This document shows, one piece after another, positions 25,477 through 34,793 of a DNA stretch of 64,000 bases; the stretch's first letter is position 1; every line of letters begins with the position of its first letter. Location: assembly GCF_026226615.1 (NCBI RefSeq), contig NZ_JAJAPB010000015.1, positions 1-64,000 of the forward strand, written 5' to 3'. The notes under the pieces were generated by a model, which ran no database searches, was not told the origin of the DNA, and was given only the letters and a program-made list of their open reading frames with translations. The DNA is from Geovibrio ferrireducens (lineage in GTDB: Bacteria > Chrysiogenota > Deferribacteres > Deferribacterales > Geovibrionaceae). Made by a program: the position numbers and the translations under genes.

Positions 25477-26628
25477 TTACTGCAACTTATCTGTCTTCAT
25501 AAGCATGAGCAGAGGTATGGAGAGAGCGCAGAGTGCTGCCGTGACAGTGAACACGCCTGCGCTGCCGCTTATGTCATATGCTATGCCCGAAATGAACGAA
25601 CCGCCCACGGAGCCGAGCCCGAAGCCGAGGCCTGAGTATATGCTTTGTGCCTTAAGCTGTCTGTCTGCCCCGAAAACACGGCGGAAGTAAGTGAGTGCCG
25701 CCACATGAAACGAGCCGTATGTGAAGCCGTGGAGCATGTTGGCGAGAAAAAGCACGGTGAGCGAAGGGCTGAAAGCTGTGAACAGGTAGCGTATCACCGC
25801 CATTATGACGGAGAAGAGCATCACCTGCTTTGCGCTGAATTTTTTCAGCAGGCTGTCAGTGAAATAAAGAAGGACTATTTCGCACAGTACACCCGCTGCC
25901 CACATATACCCCGCCAGTGTCTGCGAGCCGCCCGCCTCACTGACTTTTATGTTGAAAAAGTTTCCGTGGAACGCATTGGAGGAGAGATACACCACAAGCA
26001 TCACCGTCATGATCACTGTGTTGCGGTCAAATATTATGCTTTCCGCCTTTCTGTGGAGCCTTGTCCAGTGTTCAAGGCGGATAAGCCCCGCGGGCAAAGT
26101 GCAGAGAAGCCCCATGAGGGTAAACTGTATTATGAATGCGGAGGCTCCGAAACGGTCAATAATAAGGCCTGAAACAACAGCGGAGACAGTGAAGCCCAGC
26201 GAGCCGTAAAGCCGCATTCTGCCGTACGGCGTTCCGTTCTCCTCCGCAAAGCCCATGGCGGCGTTATCCATAACTGGGATGATGCCCACCCTGAACAGAG
26301 AGAAGAGTGCGAGACACACCAGCGCAGCGGGGAAACCGTGGAGGAAAAAGAGAGGGAGCATCGAAACTGATGAAAGAACCGCAGCCGCGCGGACGAAGAA
26401 GGTTTTATGACGGGCTCTGCTGTATGTTTCTGTCCACATGGAAGTGGCGAGAAACTTCATAACGGGGAAAACTGCAAGGAGTATGCCTATCTCTGTGCCA
26501 GAAAAATCCCGTGATTTGAAGAAATAACCCGCATAGGGGAAAATTGCCCCAAGGGTGGAAAAGTGGAGAAAGTAGAAGGAGATTAAGCCGGCACGGACTG
26601 TGCGCCGGCTTTCAGCCTTTATATTCAC
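25477..26628 (-). CDS. MFS transporter, 3-phenylpropionate-transporter-like
   Basis: 383-residue permease with about 12 membrane segments. Opening SFYFLHFSTLGAIFPYAGYF and GIGILLAVFPVMKFLA-type segments resemble the MFS group that includes HcaT/PPP-family and LacY-like carriers. FMNARV-type loop motifs are poorly conserved. Substrate unknown. It starts five bases after the cysteine desulfurase stop and so is probably the last gene of the cysE-iscR-nifS operon. Confidence 0.85.
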   Translation of the reverse strand: MNIKAESRRTVRAGLISFYFLHFSTLGAIFPYAGYFFKSRDFSGTEIGILLAVFPVMKFLATSMWTETYSRARHKTFFVRAAAVLSSVSMLPLFFLHGFPAALVCLALFSLFRVGIIPVMDNAAMGFAEENGTPYGRMRLYGSLGFTVSAVVSGLIIDRFGASAFIIQFTLMGLLCTLPAGLIRLEHWTRLHRKAESIIFDRNTVIMTVMLVVYLSSNAFHGNFFNIKVSEAGGSQTLAGYMWAAGVLCEIVLLYFTDSLLKKFSAKQVMLFSVIMAVIRYLFTAFSPSLTVLFLANMLHGFTYGSFHVAALTYFRRVFGADRQLKAQSIYSGLGFGLGSVGGSFISGIAYDISGSAGVFTVTAALCALSIPLLMLMKTDKLQ

Positions 26629-26632
26629 ATTG

Positions 26633-27784
26633 TCAGCCCAGAGGCGACATTGCTCTGAGTTTGTTTGCGCTGGTGCAGATCATGTCCACTGCCGTTTTCA
26701 CTTCCTCTTCGGTGGTGAACCTGCCGAAGCTGAAGCGGAGTGAGCCGTGCATGTCCACAGGGTCAACTTTCATCGCGTAAAGCACATGGGAAGCGTCAAC
26801 ACTGTCAGATGTGCATGCACTGCCTGTGGAGCAGCAGACTTCGCTGGCGTAAACCATGAGCGCCTCGCCCTCAATGTATCTGAAAGCGATGTTTGAAACA
26901 CTGCATACTCTGTCAGCACCTGCGCCGTTCACATATGTATCGGGCACGCGTGAAAGCACTTCCTGCTCAAACATATCGCGGAAGGCACGGATGCGTTTAA
27001 CTTCCTCTTCCCCTTCCTGCTCAAGTATTTCAATGGCTTTTGCAATGGCAGCTATATTGGCAACATTTTCCGTGCCTGCGCGCAGACCGTATTCCTGACT
27101 TCCGCCGCAGACTATGGGGATAATGAGGTCTTTTAAGTTTTCATCAATGTAGAGAACGCCTATTCCTTTGGGAGCGTTGAACTTGTGCCCGGAGAAGCTC
27201 ATAAGCTGAACGCCCAGTTCGCTGACATCCGTGGAAAGTTTGCCCACAGCCTGAACAGCGTCCGTGTGGACTATGATCCCTTTCTCTCTTGCTATGGCGG
27301 CTATTTCCTTAACCGGCTGGATCGTGCCGACTTCGTTATTTACGAGCATTACGGAAACAAGGATTGTGTCCGGCCTGAGAGCGTTTCTGAAATCATCCAC
27401 GGAGATAACCCCGGCTTTGCTCACCGGAAGGTAGGTTACGTCAAACCCTGACTTCTGGAGGGATTTGCATGTTTCAAGAACAGCTTTGTGTTCTATGGAA
27501 GTTGTGATGATATGCTTGCCTTTATGTTTCAGCGCCTCAGCCATGCCTTTGACGGCGAGGTTGTCTGACGAGGTTCCGCTGGCGGTGAATACGATTTCGT
27601 GTGGTTCGCATTTGATATAGGAGGCAACAACGGCTCTGGCGTTTTCAACGTCTTCCCGCACTTCTCTGCCGAGAATGTGGATGCTTGAGGGGTTGGCGTA
27701 TTTTTCCGTCAGAAACGGAATCATAGCCTCATAAACCCTTCTATCCACAGGGGTCGTTGCGCTATAATCCAGATAAATGGGCAT
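26633..27784 (-). CDS. Cysteine desulfurase (NifS/IscS type)
   Basis: PLP enzyme releasing sulfur from cysteine for Fe-S cluster and other sulfur pathways. 383 residues. [11 protein letters not shown] opens the protein, SFSGHKFNAPKGIGVLY holds the PLP Lys near 203, and the mobile loop VCCSTGSACTSD has the active-site Cys. GGAGG lies six bases before ATG 27784, which overlaps the iscR end by 23 bases. No IscU scaffold gene adjoins. The upstream cysE makes the precursor of its substrate. Confidence 0.93.
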   Translation of the reverse strand: MPIYLDYSATTPVDRRVYEAMIPFLTEKYANPSSIHILGREVREDVENARAVVASYIKCEPHEIVFTASGTSSDNLAVKGMAEALKHKGKHIITTSIEHKAVLETCKSLQKSGFDVTYLPVSKAGVISVDDFRNALRPDTILVSVMLVNNEVGTIQPVKEIAAIAREKGIIVHTDAVQAVGKLSTDVSELGVQLMSFSGHKFNAPKGIGVLYIDENLKDLIIPIVCGGSQEYGLRAGTENVANIAAIAKAIEILEQEGEEEVKRIRAFRDMFEQEVLSRVPDTYVNGAGADRVCSVSNIAFRYIEGEALMVYASEVCCSTGSACTSDSVDASHVLYAMKVDPVDMHGSLRFSFGRFTTEEEVKTAVDMICTSANKLRAMSPLG

Positions 27785-28199
27785 TTTTTCCTCCGAGAGC
27801 GTGCTTCTTCAAGTCATCTATAGTAATATTTTCAAGGTAATTATCAACATTTTTTTTGAGCCCCAGCCACAGCCAGTTTATGGCGCATGTGCTGAACTTG
27901 GAGCAGTCCTCCCCGTCTGTGCAGTCGACAGGGCTGATGGGGCCGTCCATCGCGACGACAACATCCTTAACAGTTATGCCTGCCGCATCTTTGGAAAGCA
28001 TATAGCCGCCGCCCGCGCCTCTGGAGCCGGTGACGATATTGTACTTCTTAAGCTGGATGAAGATCTGCTCCAGATATTTTCTGGAGATGGTTTCCATCTG
28101 CGCTATCTGGGTAAGGGCAACAGGCTCACGGTCACCGCCGAGAACCACAAGGGCGTATATGGCTCTTATGGCGTATCTGCTTTTAGTCGTAATTTTCAT
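27762..28199 (-). CDS. iscR: Rrf2-family regulator, IscR-like, with three cluster cysteines
   Basis: 145 residues. An N-terminal winged helix ([34 protein letters not shown]) is followed by [13 protein letters not shown], giving Cx5Cx5C as in IscR, and the conserved His in KKHALGG. It probably senses Fe-S status and represses its own operon. It is flanked and overlapped by cysE upstream (17 bases) and nifS downstream (23 bases). Confidence 0.9.
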   Translation of the reverse strand: MKITTKSRYAIRAIYALVVLGGDREPVALTQIAQMETISRKYLEQIFIQLKKYNIVTGSRGAGGGYMLSKDAAGITVKDVVVAMDGPISPVDCTDGEDCSKFSTCAINWLWLGLKKNVDNYLENITIDDLKKHALGGKNAHLSGL

Positions 28200-28851
28200 T
28201 TTCTTTCAGCCTTTTTCTTAGCTCCTGAACCTCTTTTTCAAGCTCCACAACCCTTGAAACCACACAGCTTATGGCCTTTGCCACCGGGTCGGGCAGCTTA
28301 TCGTGATCCAGTGCACTGATGTTATCATCCTTCTGCTGACCAACGGCTCTGCCGGGGACACCCACCACAGTTGCATTAGGGGGCACTTCCTTCACGACGA
28401 CGGAATTTGACCCTATTTTGGCATTCTCACCAACGGTAAAGGGGCCTAAAACCTTTGAGCCTGAACCAACTATAACATTATTTTTTAAAGTAGGGTGTCT
28501 TTTTTCTTTCTTGAGGCTAACTCCGCCCAAAGTCACACCCTGATATATAGTTACGTCATCCCCGATCTCTGCTGTCTCACCTATAACCACACCCATTCCG
28601 TGGTCAATAAAGAAGCGTTTGCCGATTGTGGCGCCGGGGTGAATTTCTATCCCTGTGAAAAATCTGCCGATGTGGGATGTGAACCTGCCGAGAAAATAGA
28701 GCTTTTTGCGCCAGAACCAGTTTGCCACTCTGTAAAAGAGCATGGCGTGGAAGCCGGGGTAACAGAAAATGATTTCCGCTGCGCTTCTAACTGCCGGGTC
28801 GCGCTCATAAATTGTCTTTATTTCCTCTTTGAGATATTTAAATACGTTCAT
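28183..28851 (-). CDS. cysE: Serine O-acetyltransferase
   Basis: 222 residues. Makes O-acetylserine from serine and acetyl-CoA for cysteine synthesis. A helical N-terminal domain is followed by the left-handed beta helix, with [15 protein letters not shown] and [20 protein letters not shown], and the end [17 protein letters not shown]-terminal predicted coiled coil ([15 protein letters not shown]) is less usual. Heads the cysE-iscR-nifS run. Confidence 0.94.
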   Translation of the reverse strand: MNVFKYLKEEIKTIYERDPAVRSAAEIIFCYPGFHAMLFYRVANWFWRKKLYFLGRFTSHIGRFFTGIEIHPGATIGKRFFIDHGMGVVIGETAEIGDDVTIYQGVTLGGVSLKKEKRHPTLKNNVIVGSGSKVLGPFTVGENAKIGSNSVVVKEVPPNATVVGVPGRAVGQQKDDNISALDHDKLPDPVAKAISCVVSRVVELEKEVQELRKRLKENENYD

Positions 28852-28880
28852 ATCCTACTCCGGGTGTAGTATTCTATGTT

Positions 28881-28906
28881 AAAATAAAAGCCCCGGTTCG
28901 CGGGGC
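28881..28906 (-). terminator. Terminator after the ferredoxin gene
   Basis: On the minus strand GCCCCG/CGGGGC with a five-base loop is followed by TTTTATTTT, 20 bases past the ferredoxin stop. It separates ferredoxin transcription from cysE. Confidence 0.85.
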
Positions 28907-28925
28907 AATTATCAGCAAATGTTAA

Positions 28926-29148
<223 letters not shown>

Positions 29149-29288
29149 TACAAAAATGCGTGTTAGAAACGCCTTACTTTCAGGGGTTTCAGGAGAAATT
29201 TGAAAACACATTGAATTATTGTGCAAAAGCATATACTAAATAAGCAGACCGGAAACGTCAAAATAAGCTTAAAAGGTACGGTGCAGTT

Positions 29289-29630
29289 ATGGAAAATATT
29301 AAATTTGTCAAGCTGGTAAGCGGAGATACATGCATAGGCGTAAAAGATGACGAGAACAATGTTCTCAGGGATGTGGCCGTGGTTCAGGCTGTTCCCATGG
29401 GCGGTTCAGGCATCCAGATAGCGATACTTCCCTTCGGTTTCCCCTATGAGGACGAAATCGGCGGAGAAATAGGCTGGGACAAGGTTATGTATGTTTATGC
29501 CGAGTTCCCTGAGGACATCAAAAACAAATATATCGAAGCCAAAAGCGGAATACGCATGGCGGGCGGCGGAATGGGCGGCCTCGGCGGAGCAGCACCCAAA
29601 GGCAGAAGCGACAGCGGGATTATCCTCTAA
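29289..29630 (+). CDS. Small protein of unknown function with Gly/Met-rich tail
   Basis: 113 residues, not recognised. The first 75 residues look like a compact beta domain (KFVKLVSGDTCIGVKDDEN, then IQIAILPFGFPYEDE and VMYVYAEFPEDI), loosely like small Sm/Hfq-type barrels. The tail GIRMAGGGMGGLGGAAPKGR is probably disordered. A weak promoter (TTGAAT, 17 bases, TACTAA) precedes it at about 29211-29239. The Nudix gene starts on the next base after its stop, so they share a transcript. Confidence 0.7.
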   Translation: MENIKFVKLVSGDTCIGVKDDENNVLRDVAVVQAVPMGGSGIQIAILPFGFPYEDEIGGEIGWDKVMYVYAEFPEDIKNKYIEAKSGIRMAGGGMGGLGGAAPKGRSDSGIIL

Positions 29631-30170
29631 ATGAAAAGCCGCTGGCGGTTTTTAAGAACAGAGAAAAAATTTGCCGACCGTGTTCTCTCTGTGGAACACA
29701 GGCATTATCATTTTGACGGTGCGGGGGCTTCCATGCCCTTCACTGTCGTAAATATCAAAAACTGGGTGATAACAGTGCCCGTCACGGCGGAGGGGAAGCT
29801 TGTGCTTGTCCGTCAGTTCCGTGTGGGGACAGACAGCGTAACCTATGAATTTCCCGGCGGTGCTGTGGATGACGGCGAAATTACGGCGGATGCCGCGCTG
29901 CGTGAGCTTGCCGAAGAAACAGGCTACAATGCCGAATCAGCCCGCAGTCTGGGGCTTATGCACCCCAACCCTGCCTTCATGACCAACTCATGCCACTGTT
30001 TTCTGGCGGAAAACTGCACAAACGGCGGAACCATGCACCACGACCTGTTTGAAGAGACCGAACCTGCGGAATTTACCAGAGCAGAGGTTCTCGCAATGGT
30101 GAAAAGCGGTGAAATAACCCACAGCATAACCATAGCCGCAATAGGCCTCTGGCTTGTGGATCAGGGGTGA
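29631..30170 (+). CDS. Nudix hydrolase, ADP-ribose pyrophosphatase-like
   Basis: 179 residues. The Nudix box GGAVDDGEITADAALRELAE and the following ETGY match Gx5Ex7REUxEExGU near residue 83. ESP-like flanks (VRQFRVGTDSVTYEFPGG) resemble ADP-ribose pyrophosphatases, which hydrolyse ADP-ribose or other nucleoside diphosphate derivatives. It starts directly after the stop of the preceding small gene, and its end overlaps the convergent ankyrin gene by ten bases. Confidence 0.9.
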   Translation: MKSRWRFLRTEKKFADRVLSVEHRHYHFDGAGASMPFTVVNIKNWVITVPVTAEGKLVLVRQFRVGTDSVTYEFPGGAVDDGEITADAALRELAEETGYNAESARSLGLMHPNPAFMTNSCHCFLAENCTNGGTMHHDLFEETEPAEFTRAEVLAMVKSGEITHSITIAAIGLWLVDQG

Positions 30171-31177
30171 GAGGTTCGGTAGTCCTCTGCGGTTTTCCCG
30201 TGAATGTCTTTCAGTAAAGGATTTGCCCCGTTTTTCAGCAATACCGCCTCAATATCGGGACGGCTGTTTTTTACCGCTGCCATAAGGGGCGTTGAAAGGT
30301 CTTTAGTGCTTCGCTGATTCGGATCTGCGCCTTTTTTAATCATTTTCAGTACATCATCCGCTTTGATTCCGGTATTTGCTGCTGCCGCTCCGAGGGGCGT
30401 TATCTCAGCCGGAGTATTGTCAAACCTTGTGCCTGTATTCAGGAAGAAATCTATTGTTTTTCTTGAGGATGAAACATTGAGCACTTCGGCGAAGATATGA
30501 TTCCCCGCTTCGGTTCGTGCGTTCGGGTTTGTTATGGGAAGAATGCGCTCAACCAGCTTGAGCTTGTTGCTTTCTGAGGAGAGAGCCTGCACGAGATACC
30601 GCTCCCCTCTGTCGATGAATATTCCCAGTTCAAGGAGCCTGTCTATATCCTCATCAAAGAGATAACCTTTCTGCTCCAGAACTATCTGAACCGGGTCTTT
30701 TTCCTTTCCGTCCACGGTGATGCTTCTGCGCAGGTCTGCCCCGTGGGCGATCAGCACCTCCGCTGTGTCGAAATCCATATTTTTCAGCACAGCGGACAGA
30801 TGTGTCACGCCGTTCCGGTCAGGCATGTTCAGGGCAAGGGGATTCACTCCGGATTCGAGATACGCCTTCACTGCCTTTGTATCGCCGATTGCGCAAAGGG
30901 CGGCAAGAGTATTTACACCCGCCTCCGCCTCGATCTCTCTTATTCCTTCGCGCTGGATTTCCGTGATCACCGCTTCCCATGTTCCGCCCTGTTCGGATGT
31001 TTTGATTCTTATAAATTCATCCGGTTCGCATTCCCCGGCAGACGGAATTCTGATGACCTCCCGCTGAGTCGGAGGGGTCTTGTCCTTTTCGGGTGCAGCA
31101 GGCGTACTGCCGCCCAGAAAGAAGGCAATCGAGCCGGAGGTAAAGAAAAGCAAAGCATTGATGAGGAACTCTTTCAT
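30161..31177 (-). CDS. Membrane-anchored ankyrin repeat protein A
   Basis: 338 residues with one N-terminal hydrophobic segment (FLINALLFFTSGSIAFFLGG), so the repeats probably face the periplasm. Several ankyrin units are visible: GVTHLSAVLKNMDFDTAEVL then IAHGADL; and TPLMAAVKNSRPDIEAVL then LKNGANPLLKD. Shares its layout with the upstream neighbour, including a matching region around AVITEIQREGIREIE and GVN, suggesting a tandem duplication. Role unknown, probably protein binding. Confidence 0.85.
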   Translation of the reverse strand: MKEFLINALLFFTSGSIAFFLGGSTPAAPEKDKTPPTQREVIRIPSAGECEPDEFIRIKTSEQGGTWEAVITEIQREGIREIEAEAGVNTLAALCAIGDTKAVKAYLESGVNPLALNMPDRNGVTHLSAVLKNMDFDTAEVLIAHGADLRRSITVDGKEKDPVQIVLEQKGYLFDEDIDRLLELGIFIDRGERYLVQALSSESNKLKLVERILPITNPNARTEAGNHIFAEVLNVSSSRKTIDFFLNTGTRFDNTPAEITPLGAAAANTGIKADDVLKMIKKGADPNQRSTKDLSTPLMAAVKNSRPDIEAVLLKNGANPLLKDIHGKTAEDYRTSHP

Positions 31178-32310
31178 TTGCTGTCTCCGTATTTTTTAAG
31201 AATATTCCTGAATTTTGCCTGCTCCGCTTCGGGCAGTCTGCTGAGTCTTTTCTGCACTTCCTGATTATCCTCTGCGCCGTTTTCGAGAAGAATCTCAGCT
31301 ACGTCATATCTTCCGGAGGAAACAGCATAAGCCAGAGGGGTGAGACTGCTGTTGCCGACAGAGGCGTTGTTTACACTGAACCCGGCACTGATAAGCCGCC
31401 TTACTGTATCAGCCGGGATGTTGTTATTCATCACCGCAGCGTTCAGCACCGGAAAGTTAGGGTCGTCATTGCTTCCGCTCAGTCCGTTGGCGAGGAGCCA
31501 TTCAGCCGCCCTGCCTGTTTGGTCATACTGAAATATTCTGCTGACAGCGGTTGTTTTGTTCTTATCCGGTGCGGAGGGGATTATGCCGCTTGTAAGATCT
31601 GTATTTTTCAGGATCGCCGGGAGAAATTCGTCCATCATTCCCCCCGTCCGCAATGAATCAAATACATAGCTGTTGCCGTCTGCAAAGTTCATTCCGTTGT
31701 CGAGGAGCCAGCGCACAATCTGCGGGGTATTCTCCGGATTGTTCTGCAATATGGCCAGATTAAGCGGGTCAAGCCTTCTGGGAGGGTTAATCTGCCTGAG
31801 TATCTCGTAACGCGCCTTGGGTTCGTAAGTCACTGCCGAAAAAATGTCCGCTCCGTTTTCATAAAGGAGCCTGATGGTTTCAAGATCATGAAACTTTGCC
31901 GCATAGCCTACGGGGGTCATGCCTGTTATATCTTTTTTGTTGATGTCCGCACGGGTTCTGCGGAGGTAGGTTTTAGCGTTTGTTATGTCTCCTGTCATGG
32001 AAAGGATTTGGAAATAGTTGACCCCCATTTTTCTCTCAAACTCTTCCAGATAGCCTACTTTAACCGCTTCGGCAAATGAATCCCAGTTACTTTCGTTAAT
32101 GACGGCAAAACCGTATTTTCCGGCCGCTTCCGTGATCTCATTTTTGGGACATGCGGTATCTGTTTGCAGGAACACTTCTGCGGCCTCAGCCTGAACGAAG
32201 GGTTGTTCGGAAGGTTGGGGAGATCTGTATTTTTCTGCGGTAAGAAAGCCCAGAGAAGAACCGGCAAGGCACACCAAAAGCATAATGAGATAACGGGAAG
32301 TTGTTTTCAT
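31174..32310 (-). CDS. Membrane-anchored ankyrin repeat protein B
   Basis: 378 residues with an N-terminal hydrophobic segment (YLIMLLVCLAGSSLGFL). Ankyrin units include GMTPVGYAAKFHDLETIRLL then YENGADIF, and SLTPLAYAVSSGRYDVAEIL then LENGAED. Begins the ankyrin pair; its stop overlaps the next ankyrin ATG by four bases (ATGA). The gap 32311-32365 upstream holds no other gene. Role unknown. Confidence 0.85.
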   Translation of the reverse strand: MKTTSRYLIMLLVCLAGSSLGFLTAEKYRSPQPSEQPFVQAEAAEVFLQTDTACPKNEITEAAGKYGFAVINESNWDSFAEAVKVGYLEEFERKMGVNYFQILSMTGDITNAKTYLRRTRADINKKDITGMTPVGYAAKFHDLETIRLLYENGADIFSAVTYEPKARYEILRQINPPRRLDPLNLAILQNNPENTPQIVRWLLDNGMNFADGNSYVFDSLRTGGMMDEFLPAILKNTDLTSGIIPSAPDKNKTTAVSRIFQYDQTGRAAEWLLANGLSGSNDDPNFPVLNAAVMNNNIPADTVRRLISAGFSVNNASVGNSSLTPLAYAVSSGRYDVAEILLENGAEDNQEVQKRLSRLPEAEQAKFRNILKKYGDSK

Positions 32311-32365
32311 GCATTTTTATAGCATAGATGAAGAATGTTTTGCAAACTTAACTTAAGGGGCGCTT

Positions 32366-32728
32366 CTACCTGTTCAGGATATTAGCTGAAACCTTATGAC
32401 ATTCGGAACATTTATCAAGGGGGGCGTGCCAGCCGTTGGCAGGCCACTGATTGTGGCAGTCAAAGCAGCGTGTGCCGCAGCCGTCTGCCGAGGCAACGGG
32501 GAGGAAGGTTTTCTTTTCTGAGGGTTCGTGACACTGGATACAGGTTTTGAGCGCCTGATGTTCCTTGCTGTTTGCGAGGTTCTGGTGGCAGGTCATGCAG
32601 TCCCCGGCGCAGCCCGCATCGGCTTCTTTAACGGGGATCAGCGCTGTGAGGGCTACCATAAAAATTCCGATACAGATTCCGCAAGCAATTCCCCTTTTTC
32701 TGTCAGCGCGATTTTTCCTGTTTTCCAT
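32366..32728 (-). CDS. Small tetraheme c-type cytochrome
   Basis: 120-residue exported cytochrome. A signal peptide (basic MENRKNRADRKRG, then IGIFMVALTALIP, cleavage near EADAG) precedes four CxxCH sites: CMTCH, CIQCH, CFDCH and CSECH. An extra His-rich spacing fits bis-His ligation. Probably carries electrons in the periplasm of an anaerobic respiratory chain. The start at 32728 is needed to keep the basic n-region of the signal, making a 76-base overlap with the end of hemW upstream. Confidence 0.88.
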   Translation of the reverse strand: MENRKNRADRKRGIACGICIGIFMVALTALIPVKEADAGCAGDCMTCHQNLANSKEHQALKTCIQCHEPSEKKTFLPVASADGCGTRCFDCHNQWPANGWHAPLDKCSECHKVSANILNR

Positions 32729-33732
32729 TCCAAAAGACCCTCGCCGATGAGTCGGCTTATTTTTTCATCCAGTTCAGAATCCCTTCGGTTATAAAATGCT
32801 GAAAGGGCGCTGATGTCAACCCCTTCTGTCATCCTCAGGCCGAAAACCATGGACTCTTTAAGAAGTTCTGTCTGCTCCGTCACTGATATTTCATCATAGG
32901 ATGACGGATCAGCAAGGTAAATGTTCACATCTTTCGTTTTGCCTCTGTGGATTCGCTTGTCCGGGTGATTCTCAAGAGACCATGCAGAAGCGCCTATGCC
33001 TGTGAAGTCACCGAGCTTCCAGTAATTTATGTTGTGCCTGCTCTCATGTCCTTTGTGAGCGAAGTTGGATATTTCGTACTTGGCATAGCCTTTTGAGCCC
33101 AGATAATGCTTCACCTCAAGGAACATGCTGTCCGCTGTTTCCCCTTCTTCCGCCAGATAACCTGTGTCAAAGGAATAGGAGTATGCGGAGATGTGCTCCG
33201 GCTGGAGGGCGCATATCTCCTCCATGCTTCTGCGTGCAGCTTCCGGCGGTGCTTTGGGTATGTCGAATATCAGGTCAAGATTTATGTCAGCGTCCGGCAG
33301 GTGCTTTCCGGCAAGATCGTAGGCGGAGAAAACAGCATCACGGTCATGCAGCCTGCCCAGAAGCCTCAGCACATTGTCATCGGTGCTCTGGCAGCCCATG
33401 CTGAGCCTGCCTGCGCCGTAAGCACGGATTGTTCTGAGAAAATCAGCGGACAGTGATTCCGGGTTAGCCTCAACGGTGAACTCGCCCTGAACACTGACAT
33501 TTTTAAACAGTTCCGCGAGAAAGTAATCCAGCATAAGAGGCGGAACGGCGCTCGGTGTGCCGCCGCCTATGTACAGGGTATCAAAGGCGGTTTTGCCAGT
33601 ATGCGCCAGGTCGGCAAGGAGTGCGTCAAAATACCTGCGGATCAGCGCTTCATCGTATACGTCAAGAGACATGAACCCGCAGTAGAGGCACTTTCTGCGG
33701 CAGAAGGGAAGATGTATGTAAAGTCCGCTCAT
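32653..33732 (-). CDS. hemW: HemW-type radical SAM protein
   Basis: 359 residues. LYIHLPFCRRKCLYCGF holds the Cx3Cx2C radical-SAM cluster, followed by YIGGGTPSAVP. It is short and lacks the HemN-specific extra cysteine (Cx3Cx2CxC), which favours HemW, a heme chaperone, over coproporphyrinogen oxidase. C-terminal winged-helix-like part (LTEKGELLAESVSEF). ATG overlaps the stop of the GT4 gene by four bases, and its end overlaps the tetraheme cytochrome gene. Confidence 0.9.
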   Translation of the reverse strand: MSGLYIHLPFCRRKCLYCGFMSLDVYDEALIRRYFDALLADLAHTGKTAFDTLYIGGGTPSAVPPLMLDYFLAELFKNVSVQGEFTVEANPESLSADFLRTIRAYGAGRLSMGCQSTDDNVLRLLGRLHDRDAVFSAYDLAGKHLPDADINLDLIFDIPKAPPEAARRSMEEICALQPEHISAYSYSFDTGYLAEEGETADSMFLEVKHYLGSKGYAKYEISNFAHKGHESRHNINYWKLGDFTGIGASAWSLENHPDKRIHRGKTKDVNIYLADPSSYDEISVTEQTELLKESMVFGLRMTEGVDISALSAFYNRRDSELDEKISRLIGEGLLEWKTGKIALTEKGELLAESVSEFLW

Positions 33733-34793
33733 TTCAGGAGGTTTTTGTACAGGTCTATATATGAGAGAACCATTTTCTCCGCAGAAAAGTCATAAGCCCG
33801 TCTGAGAGAGTTTTCAGCCATGGTGCTTCGCAGGGCTTCATCATCCAGAAGTCTGCCGTATGCCGCAGCCAGCGCCGCATCATCCCCAACATCGCAGAGA
33901 AAGCCCGTTTCCCCGTCACTCACAAGCTCAGGTATGCCGCCCGCCCTTGTTGCCACAGTGGGCAGGGATGCGTTCATGGCATCAATTATGGATGTGCAGA
34001 GCCCTTCCGTCTTTGAGGTCATGGTGAAAATGTCCATCAGGGAGAGTATCTCCGGTATGTTCGCACAGAAGCCTGTGAAGACTATGTTTTCCCTGCATTT
34101 CAGCGTATCTGCGTATGCTTTTATTTCCCCGAACATGGGGCCGTCCCCAACGGGAAGGAGGATTACATCCTGTCTTTGTGCGTATAGTCCGTCAAAAGCT
34201 CTGAGGAGCGTGGGATAGTCCTTGTGATCTGAAAAGTTTGCCACGGTTCCGATTACCGTCTTTCCCTGAGGATTCAGCCTTGCCCGAAGCTCCGCAGCAA
34301 GCACAGTGTCCACCGCATTCGGCTTGTCCGAGCCGCTGTAGATCAGGCTGATTTTTTCTTTCGGTATGCCGCTTGAAGCCATAATGCTCTGTATTGCCCT
34401 GCTTATGGCAACAAGGTTTACCCGGCTGCTTCTGTACTTATTAAAAAGTTTCTTTTTCAGCGGGAAATCCACCCTGCGGGTATGGACAAGCTTAAAGGAG
34501 CTGTTCAGCCATGATGCGGCAATGCAGGGGGTCAGCGAATGACTGTCGTGGGAGTGTACAATATCCGGCCGGAAACGCTTTATGACAGAGAGCAGACGGA
34601 GAATATATGCCGGGTCTGCCTCGCTGCGGAAAGAGAGCGGTTCAGTGTTCTCCGCCCGTTTTATCAGCTCCCCTTCGGGGCTGCATACCATGAGGCTTTC
34701 GTGTCCGTGTGCAGTCAGTCCGTTATGGAGGAAGAGCGCCTGTCTCTGGCCTCCCCTCCACTCTTTTCCTGTATCTACATGCAGTATTCTCAA
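33729..34793 (-). CDS. Glycosyltransferase family 4
   Basis: 354-residue GT-B enzyme. The N-terminal RILHVDTGKEWRGGQRQALF and IVHSHDSHS, and the C-terminal sugar-nucleotide site FTMTSKTEGLCTSIIDAM then GGIPELVSDGETG, are typical of GT4 retaining transferases. Sugar and acceptor unknown; may act in lipopolysaccharide or capsule synthesis. Overlaps MscS and HemW genes by four bases each. Confidence 0.9.
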   Translation of the reverse strand: MRILHVDTGKEWRGGQRQALFLHNGLTAHGHESLMVCSPEGELIKRAENTEPLSFRSEADPAYILRLLSVIKRFRPDIVHSHDSHSLTPCIAASWLNSSFKLVHTRRVDFPLKKKLFNKYRSSRVNLVAISRAIQSIMASSGIPKEKISLIYSGSDKPNAVDTVLAAELRARLNPQGKTVIGTVANFSDHKDYPTLLRAFDGLYAQRQDVILLPVGDGPMFGEIKAYADTLKCRENIVFTGFCANIPEILSLMDIFTMTSKTEGLCTSIIDAMNASLPTVATRAGGIPELVSDGETGFLCDVGDDAALAAAYGRLLDDEALRSTMAENSLRRAYDFSAEKMVLSYIDLYKNLLK

